Source: Bradyrhizobium sp. LMTR 3
GTDB lineage: Bacteria > Pseudomonadota > Alphaproteobacteria > Rhizobiales > Xanthobacteraceae
Length of the DNA: 64,000 nucleotides
Assembly: GCF_001693485.1 (NCBI RefSeq)
Contig: NZ_MAXC01000049.1
Coordinates: forward strand, 124,001 to 188,000
Reading direction: 5' to 3'
Shown here piece after piece: positions 22,904 through 32,218 of the stretch; positions within the stretch are counted from its first letter, which is position 1, and every line of letters begins with the position of its first letter. The notes under the pieces were generated by a model that was not told the DNA's origin, made no database searches, and saw only the letters and a list, made by a program, of their open reading frames with translations. Position numbers and translations under genes: made by a program.

Positions 22904-24439
22904 TCAGGTCACCGGACCGGGATTGAACAGCGCGAGCGCGTTGGTCAGCTTCCAGTGCTCGGCCCAGGTCTCGCGGCCGCTCGCGACGTCGAGGATCAGG
23001 CGGAATATCTCCCAGCCAACGTCCTCGATCGTCGCATCCCCGGTCGCAATGCTGCCGGCATCGACGTCGATCAGGTCGTGCCAGCGTTGCTTCAGCTCGC
23101 TGCGGGTCGAGACCTTGATGACCGGCACGGCGGCAAGTCCATAGGGCGTGCCGCGGCCGGTGGTGAAAACATGCAGCGTCATGCCGGAGGCCAATTGCAA
23201 CGTACCGCAGACAAAATCGCTTGCCGGAGTCGCGGCAAAAATCAGTCCATTTTGGCTGACACGTTCGCCCGGCGCCAGCACGCCCGCGATCGGGCAGGTG
23301 CCGGACTTGATCACCGAGCCCATCGCCTTCTCGACGATGTTGGAGAGGCCGCCCTTCTTGTTGCCCGGCGTGGTGTTGGCGCTGCGGTCGGCTTCGCCGC
23401 CGGCGAGATAGCGGTCATACCAGGCCATCTCGCGCACCAGCGCGTCGGCAACGTCCTGGGTTGCCGCGCGCGGCGTCAAAAGATGGATCGCATCGCGCAC
23501 CTCCGTCACCTCAGAGAACATCACGGTCGCGCCGGCGCGCACCAGCAGATCCGCAGCAAAACCCAGCGCAGGATTGGCCGTGACACCCGAGAACGCATCG
23601 CTGCCGCCGCATTGCATGCCGACCACCAGCGCCGATGCCGGGCAGGTTTCACGGCGGCGCTGATCCAAAATCTTGAGGCGCGCATCGGCCATCTGCACGA
23701 TGTCCTCGACGATCTCGCCGAAGCCGGTGAGGCCTTCGTCCTGCATGCGCATGATTTCGTCATCGGCGCTCATGCCCTCGGGTAGCAGCAGCTCGGGCTG
23801 CAACTTCTCGCAGCCGAGGCCAACGATCATCACCTCGCCGCCGAAATTGGGATTGCGCGCCAGGTTCTGCAGCGTGCGGATCGGTACGGCAGCGCCCGGT
23901 GCGTTGATCGCAACGCCGCAGCCATAGGCATGCGTGACCGCAACGACGTCGTCGACGTTGGGATATTTCGGCAACAGCTCCTTGCGAATCCGCTCCAGTG
24001 CGAATTCGACCGTGCCGGCGACGCATTGCACGCTGGTCGAGATCGCGAGAATGTTGCGGGTGCCGACCGAACCGTCGGCATTGCGATAGCCTTCGAACGT
24101 GTAGCCTTCCAGCGGCGGCAGCCCGATCGCGCCGCCGTTCGGTCTTGGCAGATTATCGAACGAGGGTGCGTCGGGCATTTGCATCAGCGATTCCTTGACC
24201 CAGCTACCTCTCGCGATCGGCGCTGCGGCATGGCCGATGACCTCGCCGTAGCGGCGAATGGCTTCGCCTTCTCCGATATCGGCGAGGGCGACCTTGTGGC
24301 CTTGCGGGATCTGTTCGATCAGCCGCAAACCGCATGAGAACTCAGCGCCCGGATGCAAACCTCCGCGGTTCGCGACGATCGCGACGTTATCGTCCGCGTG
24401 CATGCGGATGTAGAGCGGTTTCGCGGTGACGGGCTGCAT
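22904..24439 (-). CDS. garD: Galactarate dehydratase
   Basis: A 511-residue UxaA/GarD-family enzyme that dehydrates D-galactarate to 5-dehydro-4-deoxy-D-glucarate. The start MQPVTAKPLYIRMHADDNVA aligns with E. coli GarD and has AAGGA upstream; the frame is open to 24613 but that part is unrelated. Very characteristic blocks: GYTFEGYRNADGSVGT, YGCGVAINAPGAAVPIRT, NFGGEVMIVGLGCEKLQPE and MQCGGSDAFSGVTANPALG. The metal-binding SAF domain is at the N-terminus. It is divergent from the sugar transporter operon. The product feeds KdgD, encoded at 37.2-38.2 kb. Confidence 0.93.
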   Translation of the reverse strand: MQPVTAKPLYIRMHADDNVAIVANRGGLHPGAEFSCGLRLIEQIPQGHKVALADIGEGEAIRRYGEVIGHAAAPIARGSWVKESLMQMPDAPSFDNLPRPNGGAIGLPPLEGYTFEGYRNADGSVGTRNILAISTSVQCVAGTVEFALERIRKELLPKYPNVDDVVAVTHAYGCGVAINAPGAAVPIRTLQNLARNPNFGGEVMIVGLGCEKLQPELLLPEGMSADDEIMRMQDEGLTGFGEIVEDIVQMADARLKILDQRRRETCPASALVVGMQCGGSDAFSGVTANPALGFAADLLVRAGATVMFSEVTEVRDAIHLLTPRAATQDVADALVREMAWYDRYLAGGEADRSANTTPGNKKGGLSNIVEKAMGSVIKSGTCPIAGVLAPGERVSQNGLIFAATPASDFVCGTLQLASGMTLHVFTTGRGTPYGLAAVPVIKVSTRSELKQRWHDLIDVDAGSIATGDATIEDVGWEIFRLILDVASGRETWAEHWKLTNALALFNPGPVT

Positions 24440-24626
24440 ATCGAATCCTTGTTCGCGGGCGGTATCGGACAACGCGTAGCTGCGCTGCGTGAGTGAGGCA
24501 ATCAAGGTCAAACCGCGCGCGTGATCAAGCAGCCTCCGGGCAAGGCGCCGGGCGGTGAGGGCCTCCTGTAGGGAGCAAATGCTTGGCTGGCGTGGGGGCG
24601 GGCTTGGAACCAAATAGTAAAATAAT

Positions 24627-24637
24627 ATGACTAGTCA
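24627..24637. promoter_or_regulatory. Candidate operator ATGACTAGTCA in the garD-ytfQ divergent region
   Basis: TGACTAGTCA is a perfect 10-bp palindrome located between the divergent garD and ytfQ genes, in a 317-bp regulatory gap. The ten-mer ATGACTAGTC recurs at 33231-33240 over the start codon of chvE. A GntR/FCD regulator is encoded in the operon, so a shared operator is possible. Confidence 0.4.
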
Positions 24638-24756
24638 GGGCCGATCTTCCGTGAAATATTCCCCGCGCTGCCGCCAATGGACAGCGCTAAAGGTGCCTTG
24701 ATACCGATTTCGGTGATGCGAGGCACCCTGACAACATTTTTGGGAGAATGCGCCTC

Positions 24757-25722
24757 ATGACCTCCAAAGCCCTCCTTGCGGCCACCGCCCTAGTCGCCAT
24801 CACCCTCTCGCTCCCGGCCACCGCCGCGGAATTGACCGTCGGCTTCTCCCAGATCGGATCCGAATCCGGCTGGCGGGCGGCGGAGACCTCGGTCTCCAAA
24901 TCGGAGGCAGCCAAGCGCAAGGTCACGCTCAAGATCGCCGACGCCCAGCAGAAGCAGGAGAACCAGATCAAGGCGATCCGTTCCTTCATCGCCCAGGGCG
25001 TGGACGCGATCTTCCTCGCGCCGGTCGTGTCGAGCGGCTGGGATGCGGTGTTGAAGGAGGCCAAGGAAGCCAAGATTCCGGTCGTGCTGCTCGACCGTGA
25101 CATCGATCCGTCGGGCAAGGAGCTGTATCTCACCGCCGTCACCTCTGACAGCGTGCATGAAGGTGCGGTCGCCGGCGAATGGCTGGCGAAGACGGTAGCC
25201 GGGAAAGCATGCAACGTCGTCGAGCTGCAGGGCACGGTCGGTGCGAGCGTCGCGACCAACCGCAAGAAGGGCTTTGACGGCGTCGTCGCCAAGAACGCCA
25301 ACCTCAAGGTGGTGCGCAGCCAGACCGGCGACTTCACCCGCGCCAAGGGCAAGGAGGTGATGGAAAGCTTCATCAAGGCCGAAGGCGGCGGCAAGAATAT
25401 CTGCGCGGTCTATGCGCACAACGACGACATGATGGTCGGCGCGATCCAGGCGATGAAGGAGGCCGGCCTCAAGCCTGGCAAGGACGTCCTGACGGTCTCG
25501 ATCGATGCGGTGCCTGATATCTTCAAGGCCATCGCGGCCGGCGAGGCCAACGCCACCGTGGAGCTGACGCCAAACATGGCGGGCCCGGCACTGGATGCCA
25601 TCATGGCTTACAAGGCGAAGGGAACGGTGCCGCCGAAGTGGATCCAGACGGAATCGAAGCTCTACACGGCGGCCGATGATCCGCAGAAGATCTATGACAG
25701 CAAGAAGGGCCTCGGCTACTGA
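24757..25722 (+). CDS. ytfQ: Sugar ABC transporter, periplasmic binding protein (YtfQ-like)
   Basis: A 321-residue periplasmic protein. GGGAGA at 24742-24747 is too close to an ATG at 24748, so the ATG at 24757 is chosen. Signal: MTSKALLAATALVAITLSLP to TAAEL. The mature start LTVGFSQIGSESGWRAAETS and DAIFLAPVVSSGWDAVLKEA, AGEWLAKTVAGKACNVVELQ and AVYAHNDDMMVGAIQAMKEA are close to E. coli YtfQ, which binds galactofuranose. Here the ligand is likely galactose, arabinose or a related sugar. It heads an eight-gene run to 33117. Confidence 0.92.
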   Translation: MTSKALLAATALVAITLSLPATAAELTVGFSQIGSESGWRAAETSVSKSEAAKRKVTLKIADAQQKQENQIKAIRSFIAQGVDAIFLAPVVSSGWDAVLKEAKEAKIPVVLLDRDIDPSGKELYLTAVTSDSVHEGAVAGEWLAKTVAGKACNVVELQGTVGASVATNRKKGFDGVVAKNANLKVVRSQTGDFTRAKGKEVMESFIKAEGGGKNICAVYAHNDDMMVGAIQAMKEAGLKPGKDVLTVSIDAVPDIFKAIAAGEANATVELTPNMAGPALDAIMAYKAKGTVPPKWIQTESKLYTAADDPQKIYDSKKGLGY

Positions 25723-25735
25723 CCGTCCGGCGTTG

Positions 25736-25772
25736 CGCCGCCGGGCCTCGAGTTAGCGCCGGCCCGGCGGCG
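25736..25772 (+). terminator. Hairpin between the ytfQ and ytfR genes
   Basis: CGCCGCCGGGCC (25736-25747) and GGCCCGGCGGCG (25761-25772) form a perfect 12-bp stem with a 13-base loop just after the binding-protein stop. No T-tract follows. It probably limits read-through or protects the ytfQ message so that the binding protein is made in excess. Confidence 0.55.
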
Positions 25773-25857
25773 AAAGCCTTCTCGACGAATCCGCCTCATG
25801 AGGCGCACATGCCAGGCGTTCGCGGTCGACGCGAACGTCGGTGGGAGTAATGCCGGT

Positions 25858-27402
25858 ATGAATGCAGCTTCCGACCTGGGCCCGGCTCTGCTGGAAGTGC
25901 GGGGCCTGAGCAAGAGTTTTGGCACGCTGCGGGCTCTGCAGGAGGTGGATTTCACCTTGCAGGCCGGTGAAATCCACGCGCTGCTCGGCGAGAACGGCGC
26001 AGGCAAGTCGACGCTGATCAAGGCGGTGACCGGTGTCTTCCCGCGCGATGCCGGCATTGTCAGGCTCAGTGGCACCGAGGTTGCGCTGCGTTCGGCCAAG
26101 GCGGCGGTCGATGCGGGGATTGCGACCGTCTATCAGGAGGTCAATCTGCTCCTGAACCTGTCGGTGGCGCAAAACCTTTATCTCGGCAGGCAGCCGACGC
26201 GGCTCGGTCTGGTGCGCGAGGCCGAGATGCGCCGGAACGCCACCGCGTTGCTGGCCGAGTTCGATCTGCATATCGACGTCGCCGAGCCGCTCGGAAATTA
26301 TTCGGTCGCGGTGCAGCACATCGCCGCGATCGCCCGCGCCGTCGACCAGTCGGCGCGCGTGCTGATCCTCGACGAGCCGACCGCGAGCCTCGATCGCCAC
26401 GAAGTCGAGATCCTGTTCGCGGTGATGCGCAAGCTGGCCACGCGCGGGATCGGCGTCGTCTTCGTCACGCATTTTCTCGATCAGGTCTACGAGATCTGCG
26501 ACCGCATCACGGTCCTGCGCAATGGCCGGCTGATCGGCGAGCGGAAGACGGCCGAACTGCCGCGGATCGAGTTGATCCGCATGATGCTCGGCCGCGAACT
26601 CGCCGAGACGACGAGTGAGCGCGCGGCAGCGCAGGTGCGGCAGGCGGGGGAGCTCTGCGCGCGCTTCGAGGGTTACGGCAAGGCCGGCTATGTTGCGCCG
26701 TTCGATCTCGCGCTTCGCCGCGGCGAGGTGGTTGGCTTGGCCGGTCTGCTCGGATCGGGACGCACCGAAACCGCGCGGCTGGTGTTTGGCGCCGAGCGCG
26801 CCGATAGCGGCAGCGCCACGGTCGACGGCAAGCCGGTCCGGCTGCAATCGCCGCGCGATGCGGTTGCCCATGGCTTCGGCTATTGCCCCGAAGAGCGCAA
26901 GACCGAGGGCATCATTGCTGACCTGACCGTGCGCGAAAACATCGTGCTGGCGCTGCAGGCCAAGCGCGGCCTGGCAAAACCGCTGTCTCGCTCCGAACAG
27001 GACGAGATCTCGATGCGGTTCATCCGCCTGCTCGACATTCGTCCGCCGGAGCCGGAGCGACCGATCGGGCTATTGTCCGGCGGCAACCAGCAGAAGGTGC
27101 TGCTCGCCCGCTGGCTCGCCACAGCACCGCGCGTTCTTGTGTTGGACGAGCCGACCCGCGGCATCGATGTCGGTGCCCATGCCGAGATCATCCGCCTGAT
27201 CCGCGAACTGTGCAACGACGGCCTGGCGCTCCTGGTGATTTCTTCCGAGCTCGACGAGATCGTGACCTATTCCGACCGGGTGATCGTGCTGCGTGACCGC
27301 GCCCATGTCGACGAGTTGGAAGGGGAAGCCATCGACATCTGCAATATTCTTGCGGCGATTGCCGCTAGCAGCACCATTGGCGCGGAAGCCGGGCAAGCAT
27401 GA
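25858..27402 (+). CDS. ytfR: Sugar ABC transporter, duplicated ATP-binding protein
   Basis: A 514-residue protein with two fused ATPase domains. Domain 1: GENGAGKST Walker A near residue 44 and VLILDEPTASLDRHE Walker B. Domain 2: GLLGSGRTE, a degenerate Walker A as usual in this family, then LLSGGNQQKVLLARWLATAP and LVLDEPTRGIDVGAHAEI. The start at 25858 (MNAASDLGP) is favoured by GGGAG upstream; 25798 is also open. Its stop overlaps the ytfT start by 4 bp. It energises uptake with the YtfT/YjfF permeases. Confidence 0.93.
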   Translation: MNAASDLGPALLEVRGLSKSFGTLRALQEVDFTLQAGEIHALLGENGAGKSTLIKAVTGVFPRDAGIVRLSGTEVALRSAKAAVDAGIATVYQEVNLLLNLSVAQNLYLGRQPTRLGLVREAEMRRNATALLAEFDLHIDVAEPLGNYSVAVQHIAAIARAVDQSARVLILDEPTASLDRHEVEILFAVMRKLATRGIGVVFVTHFLDQVYEICDRITVLRNGRLIGERKTAELPRIELIRMMLGRELAETTSERAAAQVRQAGELCARFEGYGKAGYVAPFDLALRRGEVVGLAGLLGSGRTETARLVFGAERADSGSATVDGKPVRLQSPRDAVAHGFGYCPEERKTEGIIADLTVRENIVLALQAKRGLAKPLSRSEQDEISMRFIRLLDIRPPEPERPIGLLSGGNQQKVLLARWLATAPRVLVLDEPTRGIDVGAHAEIIRLIRELCNDGLALLVISSELDEIVTYSDRVIVLRDRAHVDELEGEAIDICNILAAIAASSTIGAEAGQA

Positions 27403-28385
27403 TGCAAAGACTGCTGCAAAGCCGTGGCCTCGCTCAGATTGTCGCCTTGCTGGTGATCCTTGCGATCGACCGTGCGGTCTCGCCGCAATTCTTCGATGTG
27501 CGGATGCAGGACGGACGGCTGTTCGGCAGCCTGATCGACGTCTTGAACCGCGGCGCGCCGGTCGCGCTGCTTGCGCTCGGCATGGTGCTGGTCATCGCGA
27601 CGCGGGGCATCGATCTGTCGGTGGGAGCGGTCATGGCGATTGCCGGCGCCATTGCCGCGAGCCTGGCCGACACCTATGGCCTGCCGCTGGCGCTTGCCGC
27701 CGCGCTCGGCGCCGGATTGCTGTGCGGGTTGTGGAATGGCTTCCTCGTTGCGGTGCTCGGCATCCAGCCGATCGTCGCCACTCTGATCCTGATGGTGGCG
27801 GGCCGCGGCGTTGCGCAGCTCATTACCGAAGGTCGGATCGTCACTTTCACCGCGCCCGATCTGGTCTGGCTCGGTAACGGCGCCGTGCTCGGCGTGCCGA
27901 CGCCGGTCGCGGTCGTGCTCGGCATGCTGATCGTCACCGGTGTGGTGGTCCGCGGCTCGGCGCTCGGCCTTTTGATCGAGGCGACCGGGGGCAACGCAAG
28001 GGCGAGCGAACTCGCGGGGATCGGCACCCGCGCCATGATTCTCGCGGTCTATGTCTGGTGCGGCCTTTGCGCGGCGCTTGCCGGCGTTATCGCCGCCGCC
28101 GACATCATGGGCGCCGACGCCAACAATGCCGGGCTCTGGCTCGAGCTCGATGCCATTCTGGCCGTCGTGATTGGCGGCACTTCGCTGTTCGGCGGACGCT
28201 TCAGCCTCGTGCTGGCGATGGTCGGCGCGTTGATCATCCAGGCCATGAACACCGGCATTTTGCTGTCGGGCTATCCGCCGGAGTTCAATCTCCTGGTCAA
28301 GGCGGCCGTCGTGTTGATCGTGCTGCTGCTGCAGTCGCCGCGCTTCGCCAGCGCCGGCGCCGTGCTGGGGAGGGCGCGACAATGA
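27399..28385 (+). CDS. ytfT: Sugar ABC transporter permease
   Basis: A 328-residue inner-membrane permease of the ribose/galactofuranose (RbsC-type) family. Hallmarks: VALLALGMVLVIATRGIDLS VGAV (TRGIDLSVGAVMAIAGA), LGIQPIVATLILMVAGRGVA, and VIGGTSLFGGRFSLVLAMVG near the C-terminus. About nine hydrophobic segments are visible. ATGA overlaps join it to the ATPase gene before and the second permease gene after, so the three are translationally coupled. Confidence 0.93.
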   Translation: MMQRLLQSRGLAQIVALLVILAIDRAVSPQFFDVRMQDGRLFGSLIDVLNRGAPVALLALGMVLVIATRGIDLSVGAVMAIAGAIAASLADTYGLPLALAAALGAGLLCGLWNGFLVAVLGIQPIVATLILMVAGRGVAQLITEGRIVTFTAPDLVWLGNGAVLGVPTPVAVVLGMLIVTGVVVRGSALGLLIEATGGNARASELAGIGTRAMILAVYVWCGLCAALAGVIAAADIMGADANNAGLWLELDAILAVVIGGTSLFGGRFSLVLAMVGALIIQAMNTGILLSGYPPEFNLLVKAAVVLIVLLLQSPRFASAGAVLGRARQ

Positions 28386-29365
28386 GGCGGCTGCCGCCGG
28401 TCGCGATAACGGCCATCGTTTTCGTCGTCGGATTTGCGCTCTGCACGGCGCAATTCCCCAATTTCGCTTCCACCCGCGTGGCGGCCAATCTGCTGACCGA
28501 CAATGCCTTTCTCGGCATCGTCGCCACCGGCATGACCTTCGTGATCATTTCCGGGGGCATCGACCTGTCGGTCGGCTCGGTGATCGGCTTCACCACCGTC
28601 TTCGTCGCGCTGGCGATCGAGCGCCTCGGCGTGCCGCCGCTGGTCGCCTTCGCCGCGATCCTCTTGCTATGCGCCGCCTTTGGTGCGGCCATGGGCGCCA
28701 TCATTCACGTCTTCGACATGCCGCCCTTCATCGTCACGCTGGCGGGCATGTTCCTCGCCCGCGGTGCCAGCTTCCTGATGTCGACGGAATCGACGCCGAT
28801 CAGCGCGCCGCTCTATTCAACCGTGTCGGATTTCGCGCTGCGGCTGCCCGGGGGAGGCAGGCTCACCTCCATTGCCCTGATCATGCTCGCGGTGGTCGCG
28901 GCGGGCGCCGTGCTGCTGCATTTCACCCGCTTCGGGGCCAACGTCTATGCGCTCGGCGGCAGCCGCGCGACCACCGCACTGATGGGCATACCGGTCGGAT
29001 CGATGACGGTGCGCATCTACATGCTGTCGAGCGTCCTTGCCGGGCTCGCCGGCATTGTGTTCTCCTTCTACACTGCGGCGGGCTACTCCTTGTCCGCGGT
29101 CGGCGTGGAACTCGATTCGATCGCGACGGTGGTGATCGGTGGCACCTTGCTGACCGGCGGTCAGGGTTCGGTGGTCGGCACGTTGCTCGGCGTGCTGATC
29201 CAGGGCCTGATCCAGACCTACATCAATTTCGATGGAACCCTGTCGAGCTGGTGGACCAAGATCGTGACCGGTATCCTGCTTTTCGCTTTCATCGCCCTGC
29301 AGCAGGCCATGCTCGGCATCGCCCGTCGCGCCGGCCCCCGTAAGGCAGGAGTTCTCAAATCATGA
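28382..29365 (+). CDS. yjfF: Second sugar ABC transporter permease
   Basis: A 327-residue RbsC-type permease: TGMTFVIISGGIDLSVGSVI, FDMPPFIVTLAGMFLARGAS and VVIGGTLLTGGQGSVVGTLL. Two different permeases with one fused ATPase is the arrangement of E. coli ytfQRT-yjfF, which supports the assignment. The residue pattern NFDGTLSSWWTKIVTGILLF near the end is typical. The GntR regulator gene overlaps its stop by 4 bp. Confidence 0.92.
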   Translation: MRRLPPVAITAIVFVVGFALCTAQFPNFASTRVAANLLTDNAFLGIVATGMTFVIISGGIDLSVGSVIGFTTVFVALAIERLGVPPLVAFAAILLLCAAFGAAMGAIIHVFDMPPFIVTLAGMFLARGASFLMSTESTPISAPLYSTVSDFALRLPGGGRLTSIALIMLAVVAAGAVLLHFTRFGANVYALGGSRATTALMGIPVGSMTVRIYMLSSVLAGLAGIVFSFYTAAGYSLSAVGVELDSIATVVIGGTLLTGGQGSVVGTLLGVLIQGLIQTYINFDGTLSSWWTKIVTGILLFAFIALQQAMLGIARRAGPRKAGVLKS

Positions 29366-30141
29366 CCTCCCGGCTTGTCGTCATCCCGACGCGGCGCGCG
29401 CATTCCAACCACGCCGAGGTCGCCCGCAGCATCGGCGTCGACATCATCGCCGGCCGCTACGCCGAAGGCGCCCGCCTTCCGGGCGACGCCGAACTCACGG
29501 CGATGTTCGGCGTGTCCCGGCCGGTGTTGCGCGAGAGCGTCAAAACCCTGGTTGCGAAGGGGCTCCTCACCACCAAGGCGCGGGTCGGCACCGTGGTGCG
29601 CGAGCGCGGCGCCTGGAACATGTTCGACGCCGACGTGCTGGCCTGGCATCTCGATGCCGGCATTGACCGGCGCTTTCTCAACGATCTCGCCGAAATCCGG
29701 CTCGCGGTAGAACCGCGCGCTGCCGCGCTCGCCGCTAGCCGCCGCTCGGAAGCCGACATCGCCGAACTCAACCGGAGCATGGAGCGGATGCGGCGCGAGG
29801 CCTCCGACTCCGTTGGGTTTGCCGACGGCGATCTTGCCCTGCATCTGGCCGTCGCCAACGCCTCCGGCAATCTGTTCATGCGCTCGATCGGCAACGTCAT
29901 CGAGGCGGCGTTGCGCGCTTCGTTCCTGCTCAGCGCCCCGGTCGAAACGCAGGACCGCGAGACCGTGCTGCTGTGGCATCAGCGCATCGTCGATGCGATT
30001 GCCAGTGGCGATGCCGAGGCAGCCACCGCGGCCATGACCGAGGTGATCCACAACGGATTGCGCCGTCATGAGGACGTTTCGCCATCGTCCGACGCCGCGC
30101 CTGCGGTCTCCGCGGTGGTCGAACCTGGAGAGCAATCATGA
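29362..30141 (+). CDS. GntR-family (FadR/FCD subgroup) regulator
   Basis: A 259-residue regulator. The winged HTH is in ADAELTAMFGVSRPVLRESV (DAELTAMFGVSRPVLRESVK, residues ~45-65), followed by an all-helical FCD ligand domain: EIRLAVEPRAAALAASRRSE, the FHLAVANASGN equivalent (LALHLAVANASGNLFMRSIG), and LLWHQRIVDAIASGDAEAAT. The D and H residues of the FCD metal site (LALHLAV, WHQRI) are present. It sits inside the sugar operon, overlapping both neighbours, and is the likely repressor of it; the ligand is probably a sugar acid. Confidence 0.92.
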   Translation: MTSRLVVIPTRRAHSNHAEVARSIGVDIIAGRYAEGARLPGDAELTAMFGVSRPVLRESVKTLVAKGLLTTKARVGTVVRERGAWNMFDADVLAWHLDAGIDRRFLNDLAEIRLAVEPRAAALAASRRSEADIAELNRSMERMRREASDSVGFADGDLALHLAVANASGNLFMRSIGNVIEAALRASFLLSAPVETQDRETVLLWHQRIVDAIASGDAEAATAAMTEVIHNGLRRHEDVSPSSDAAPAVSAVVEPGEQS

Positions 30142-31070
30142 ACCCGCTTCGCGTCGCCATCGTCGGCTTCGGCAAGATCGCACGCGACCAGCACGTGCCG
30201 GCGATTGCTGCAACCGACGGCGTAGAGCTGGTTGCCGTCGCGAGCCGCAATGCCTCGCTTCCCGGCGTGCCGCATGCGGCGACGCTCGATGAGCTCCTGC
30301 GCGACGGTCCGCCGATCGATGCAGTGGCGCTGTGCACCCCGCCGCAGGTCCGTCACGCCCAGGCGACGACGGCGCTGGCCGCTGGAAAGCATGTGATGCT
30401 GGAAAAGCCGCCGGGCGCCACGGTGGCCGAAATCAAGCCGCTGATGATCGCGGCCACGGCTGCGCAGCGCACGCTGTTCGCCACATGGCACTCGCGCTTC
30501 GCTCCGGCCGTCGAGCCCGCGCGGCAATTGCTGGCCGGGAGGAAGGTCACGGCTGTCCAAATTGCCTGGAAGGAAGACGTGCGGGTCTGGCATCCCGGAC
30601 AGGCCTGGATCTTTGAGCCGGGCGGGCTCGGCGTGTTCGACCCCGGCATCAACGCGCTTTCGATCCTGACGCGTATTCTGCCGCAGCCATTGTTCGTGAC
30701 CTCGGCCGATCTCGCGTTCCCCGCCAATCGCGACGCGCCGATCGCAGCCAACCTTGCACTCAGTGACGCGCAGGGGCTGAAGATTACGGCCGAGTTCGAC
30801 TTCCGCCAGACCGGCCCGCAGAGCTGGGACATCCATCTCGATACCGACGGCGGTCCCGTCACCCTGTCCATGGGCGGGGCAAGATTGAGGGCAGGGGGCA
30901 AACAACTCGTCGATGCCGCGGACGCTGAATATGCCGGGCTCTATCACCGCTTTCGCGAACTCGCCGCAACCGGCGATAGCGACGTCGATCTTGCGCCGCT
31001 GCAACTCGTCGCCGACGCGTTCCTGCTGGGCCGCCGCCGCACGGTTGAGCCATTCGAGGACGAGACATGA
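30138..31070 (+). CDS. Gfo/Idh/MocA aldose dehydrogenase (D-galactose / L-arabinose 1-dehydrogenase)
   Basis: A 310-residue NAD(P)-dependent dehydrogenase. The Rossmann start is VAIVGFGKIARDQHVPAIAA; EKPPGA (residues ~88-93) carries the catalytic Lys; WHPGQAWIFEPGGLGVFDPG and INALSILTRILPQPL match the Azospirillum brasilense L-arabinose 1-dehydrogenase, which also accepts D-galactose. It oxidises the sugar to its lactone, next opened by the lactonase encoded two genes downstream. ATGA overlaps on both sides show a tight operon. The true substrate (galactose or arabinose) is undecided. Confidence 0.88.
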   Translation: MNPLRVAIVGFGKIARDQHVPAIAATDGVELVAVASRNASLPGVPHAATLDELLRDGPPIDAVALCTPPQVRHAQATTALAAGKHVMLEKPPGATVAEIKPLMIAATAAQRTLFATWHSRFAPAVEPARQLLAGRKVTAVQIAWKEDVRVWHPGQAWIFEPGGLGVFDPGINALSILTRILPQPLFVTSADLAFPANRDAPIAANLALSDAQGLKITAEFDFRQTGPQSWDIHLDTDGGPVTLSMGGARLRAGGKQLVDAADAEYAGLYHRFRELAATGDSDVDLAPLQLVADAFLLGRRRTVEPFEDET

Positions 31071-32218
31071 ACATGCCGTCCGTCGCACGTGTGGCGCGCT
31101 CCCGCTTCGGTGTCCTGCCTGACGGCAGCGAAGTCGAGCGCGTCGTCTTGCAATGTGATGGCGGACTGGAAGCGCGCATCATTACCTATGGCGCAAGCCT
31201 GCAGGCCTTGCTGGTGCCGGATGTCACCGGACGTCGCGACGACATTGTGCTCGGCCATGACGCGTTCGAGGGATATCTCGCCCGCCGGCAGTTCTTCGGC
31301 ACCACCGTCGGGCGTTACGCCAACCGTATCGCCGGCGCGCGCTTTGTGCTCGATGGCACTGAGGTGCAGCTCGCGGCCAACAACGGACCTAATGCGTTGC
31401 ATGGCGGGCTGGAGGGCTTCGATCGCCGCAACTGGCGGATTGTTGGGATTGAGGACGGCGATCGCCCGGCCGTGACGCTCGCCTACACCAGCGCCGATGG
31501 CGAGGAGGGATATCCCGGCGCGCTCGACGTGGAGGTGACTTGGCGTCTCACCGGGCCGATGGAATTGTCTCTCGACATGACGGCGCGAGCCGATCGTCCC
31601 ACCGTGGTCAATCTCACCAATCACAGCTTTTTCAATCTGGCGGGTGCGGGCTCCGGCCAGAACATTCTCGATCATCGCCTCACCGTGGCGGCGGATCATT
31701 TCCTTGCCATCGATGCCGGCGCGATCCCGCTGCCAGAGCCACCTTCCGCGGTGGACGGTACGCCGTTTGACTTCCGTACAGGCATCGAGATCGGCGCGCG
31801 GATCCGCAACGACCATCCGCAGCTCCGTCTTGGCCGCGGTTATGATCATAATTTCTGCCTCGCGCCGCCAAGTGGGCCGCCAAGTGGCGAGCCTCGCTTC
31901 GCCGCGCGGCTCGCAGCGCCAACATCCGGCCGCATACTCGAACTGTTCACCAACCAGCCCGGCCTGCAGGTCTATTCTGGAAACTTTCTCGACGGCTCCA
32001 CCGCTGGAAAAGGCGGCCGCCTGTATCGGCAGTCCGATGCCATCTGCCTCGAGCCGCACGCTTGGCCCGATACGCCCAATCGGCCGGACTTCCCGACGGC
32101 ACGGCTTTCGCCGGGCGAGGTCTATCACCACTCCACGCTATATCGCTTCACGCATGCGATCGAGGGCGCAATCGGGACACAATCCGCGGTAGAGTTGCCC
32201 GGGGAGCGCGGGCGATGA
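31067..32218 (+). CDS. galM: Aldose 1-epimerase (mutarotase)
   Basis: A 383-residue galactose mutarotase-family protein. Seen: ITYGASLQALLVPD, FFGTTVGRYANRIAGARFVL, NNGPNALHGGLEGFDRRNW, VVNLTNHSFFNLAG (catalytic His), YDHNFCL and the catalytic Glu region LEPHAWPDTPNRPDFPTARL. It interconverts sugar anomers, supplying the form used by the adjacent 1-dehydrogenase. It overlaps both neighbours by 4 bp. No signal peptide, so it acts in the cytoplasm. Confidence 0.93.
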   Translation: MNMPSVARVARSRFGVLPDGSEVERVVLQCDGGLEARIITYGASLQALLVPDVTGRRDDIVLGHDAFEGYLARRQFFGTTVGRYANRIAGARFVLDGTEVQLAANNGPNALHGGLEGFDRRNWRIVGIEDGDRPAVTLAYTSADGEEGYPGALDVEVTWRLTGPMELSLDMTARADRPTVVNLTNHSFFNLAGAGSGQNILDHRLTVAADHFLAIDAGAIPLPEPPSAVDGTPFDFRTGIEIGARIRNDHPQLRLGRGYDHNFCLAPPSGPPSGEPRFAARLAAPTSGRILELFTNQPGLQVYSGNFLDGSTAGKGGRLYRQSDAICLEPHAWPDTPNRPDFPTARLSPGEVYHHSTLYRFTHAIEGAIGTQSAVELPGERGR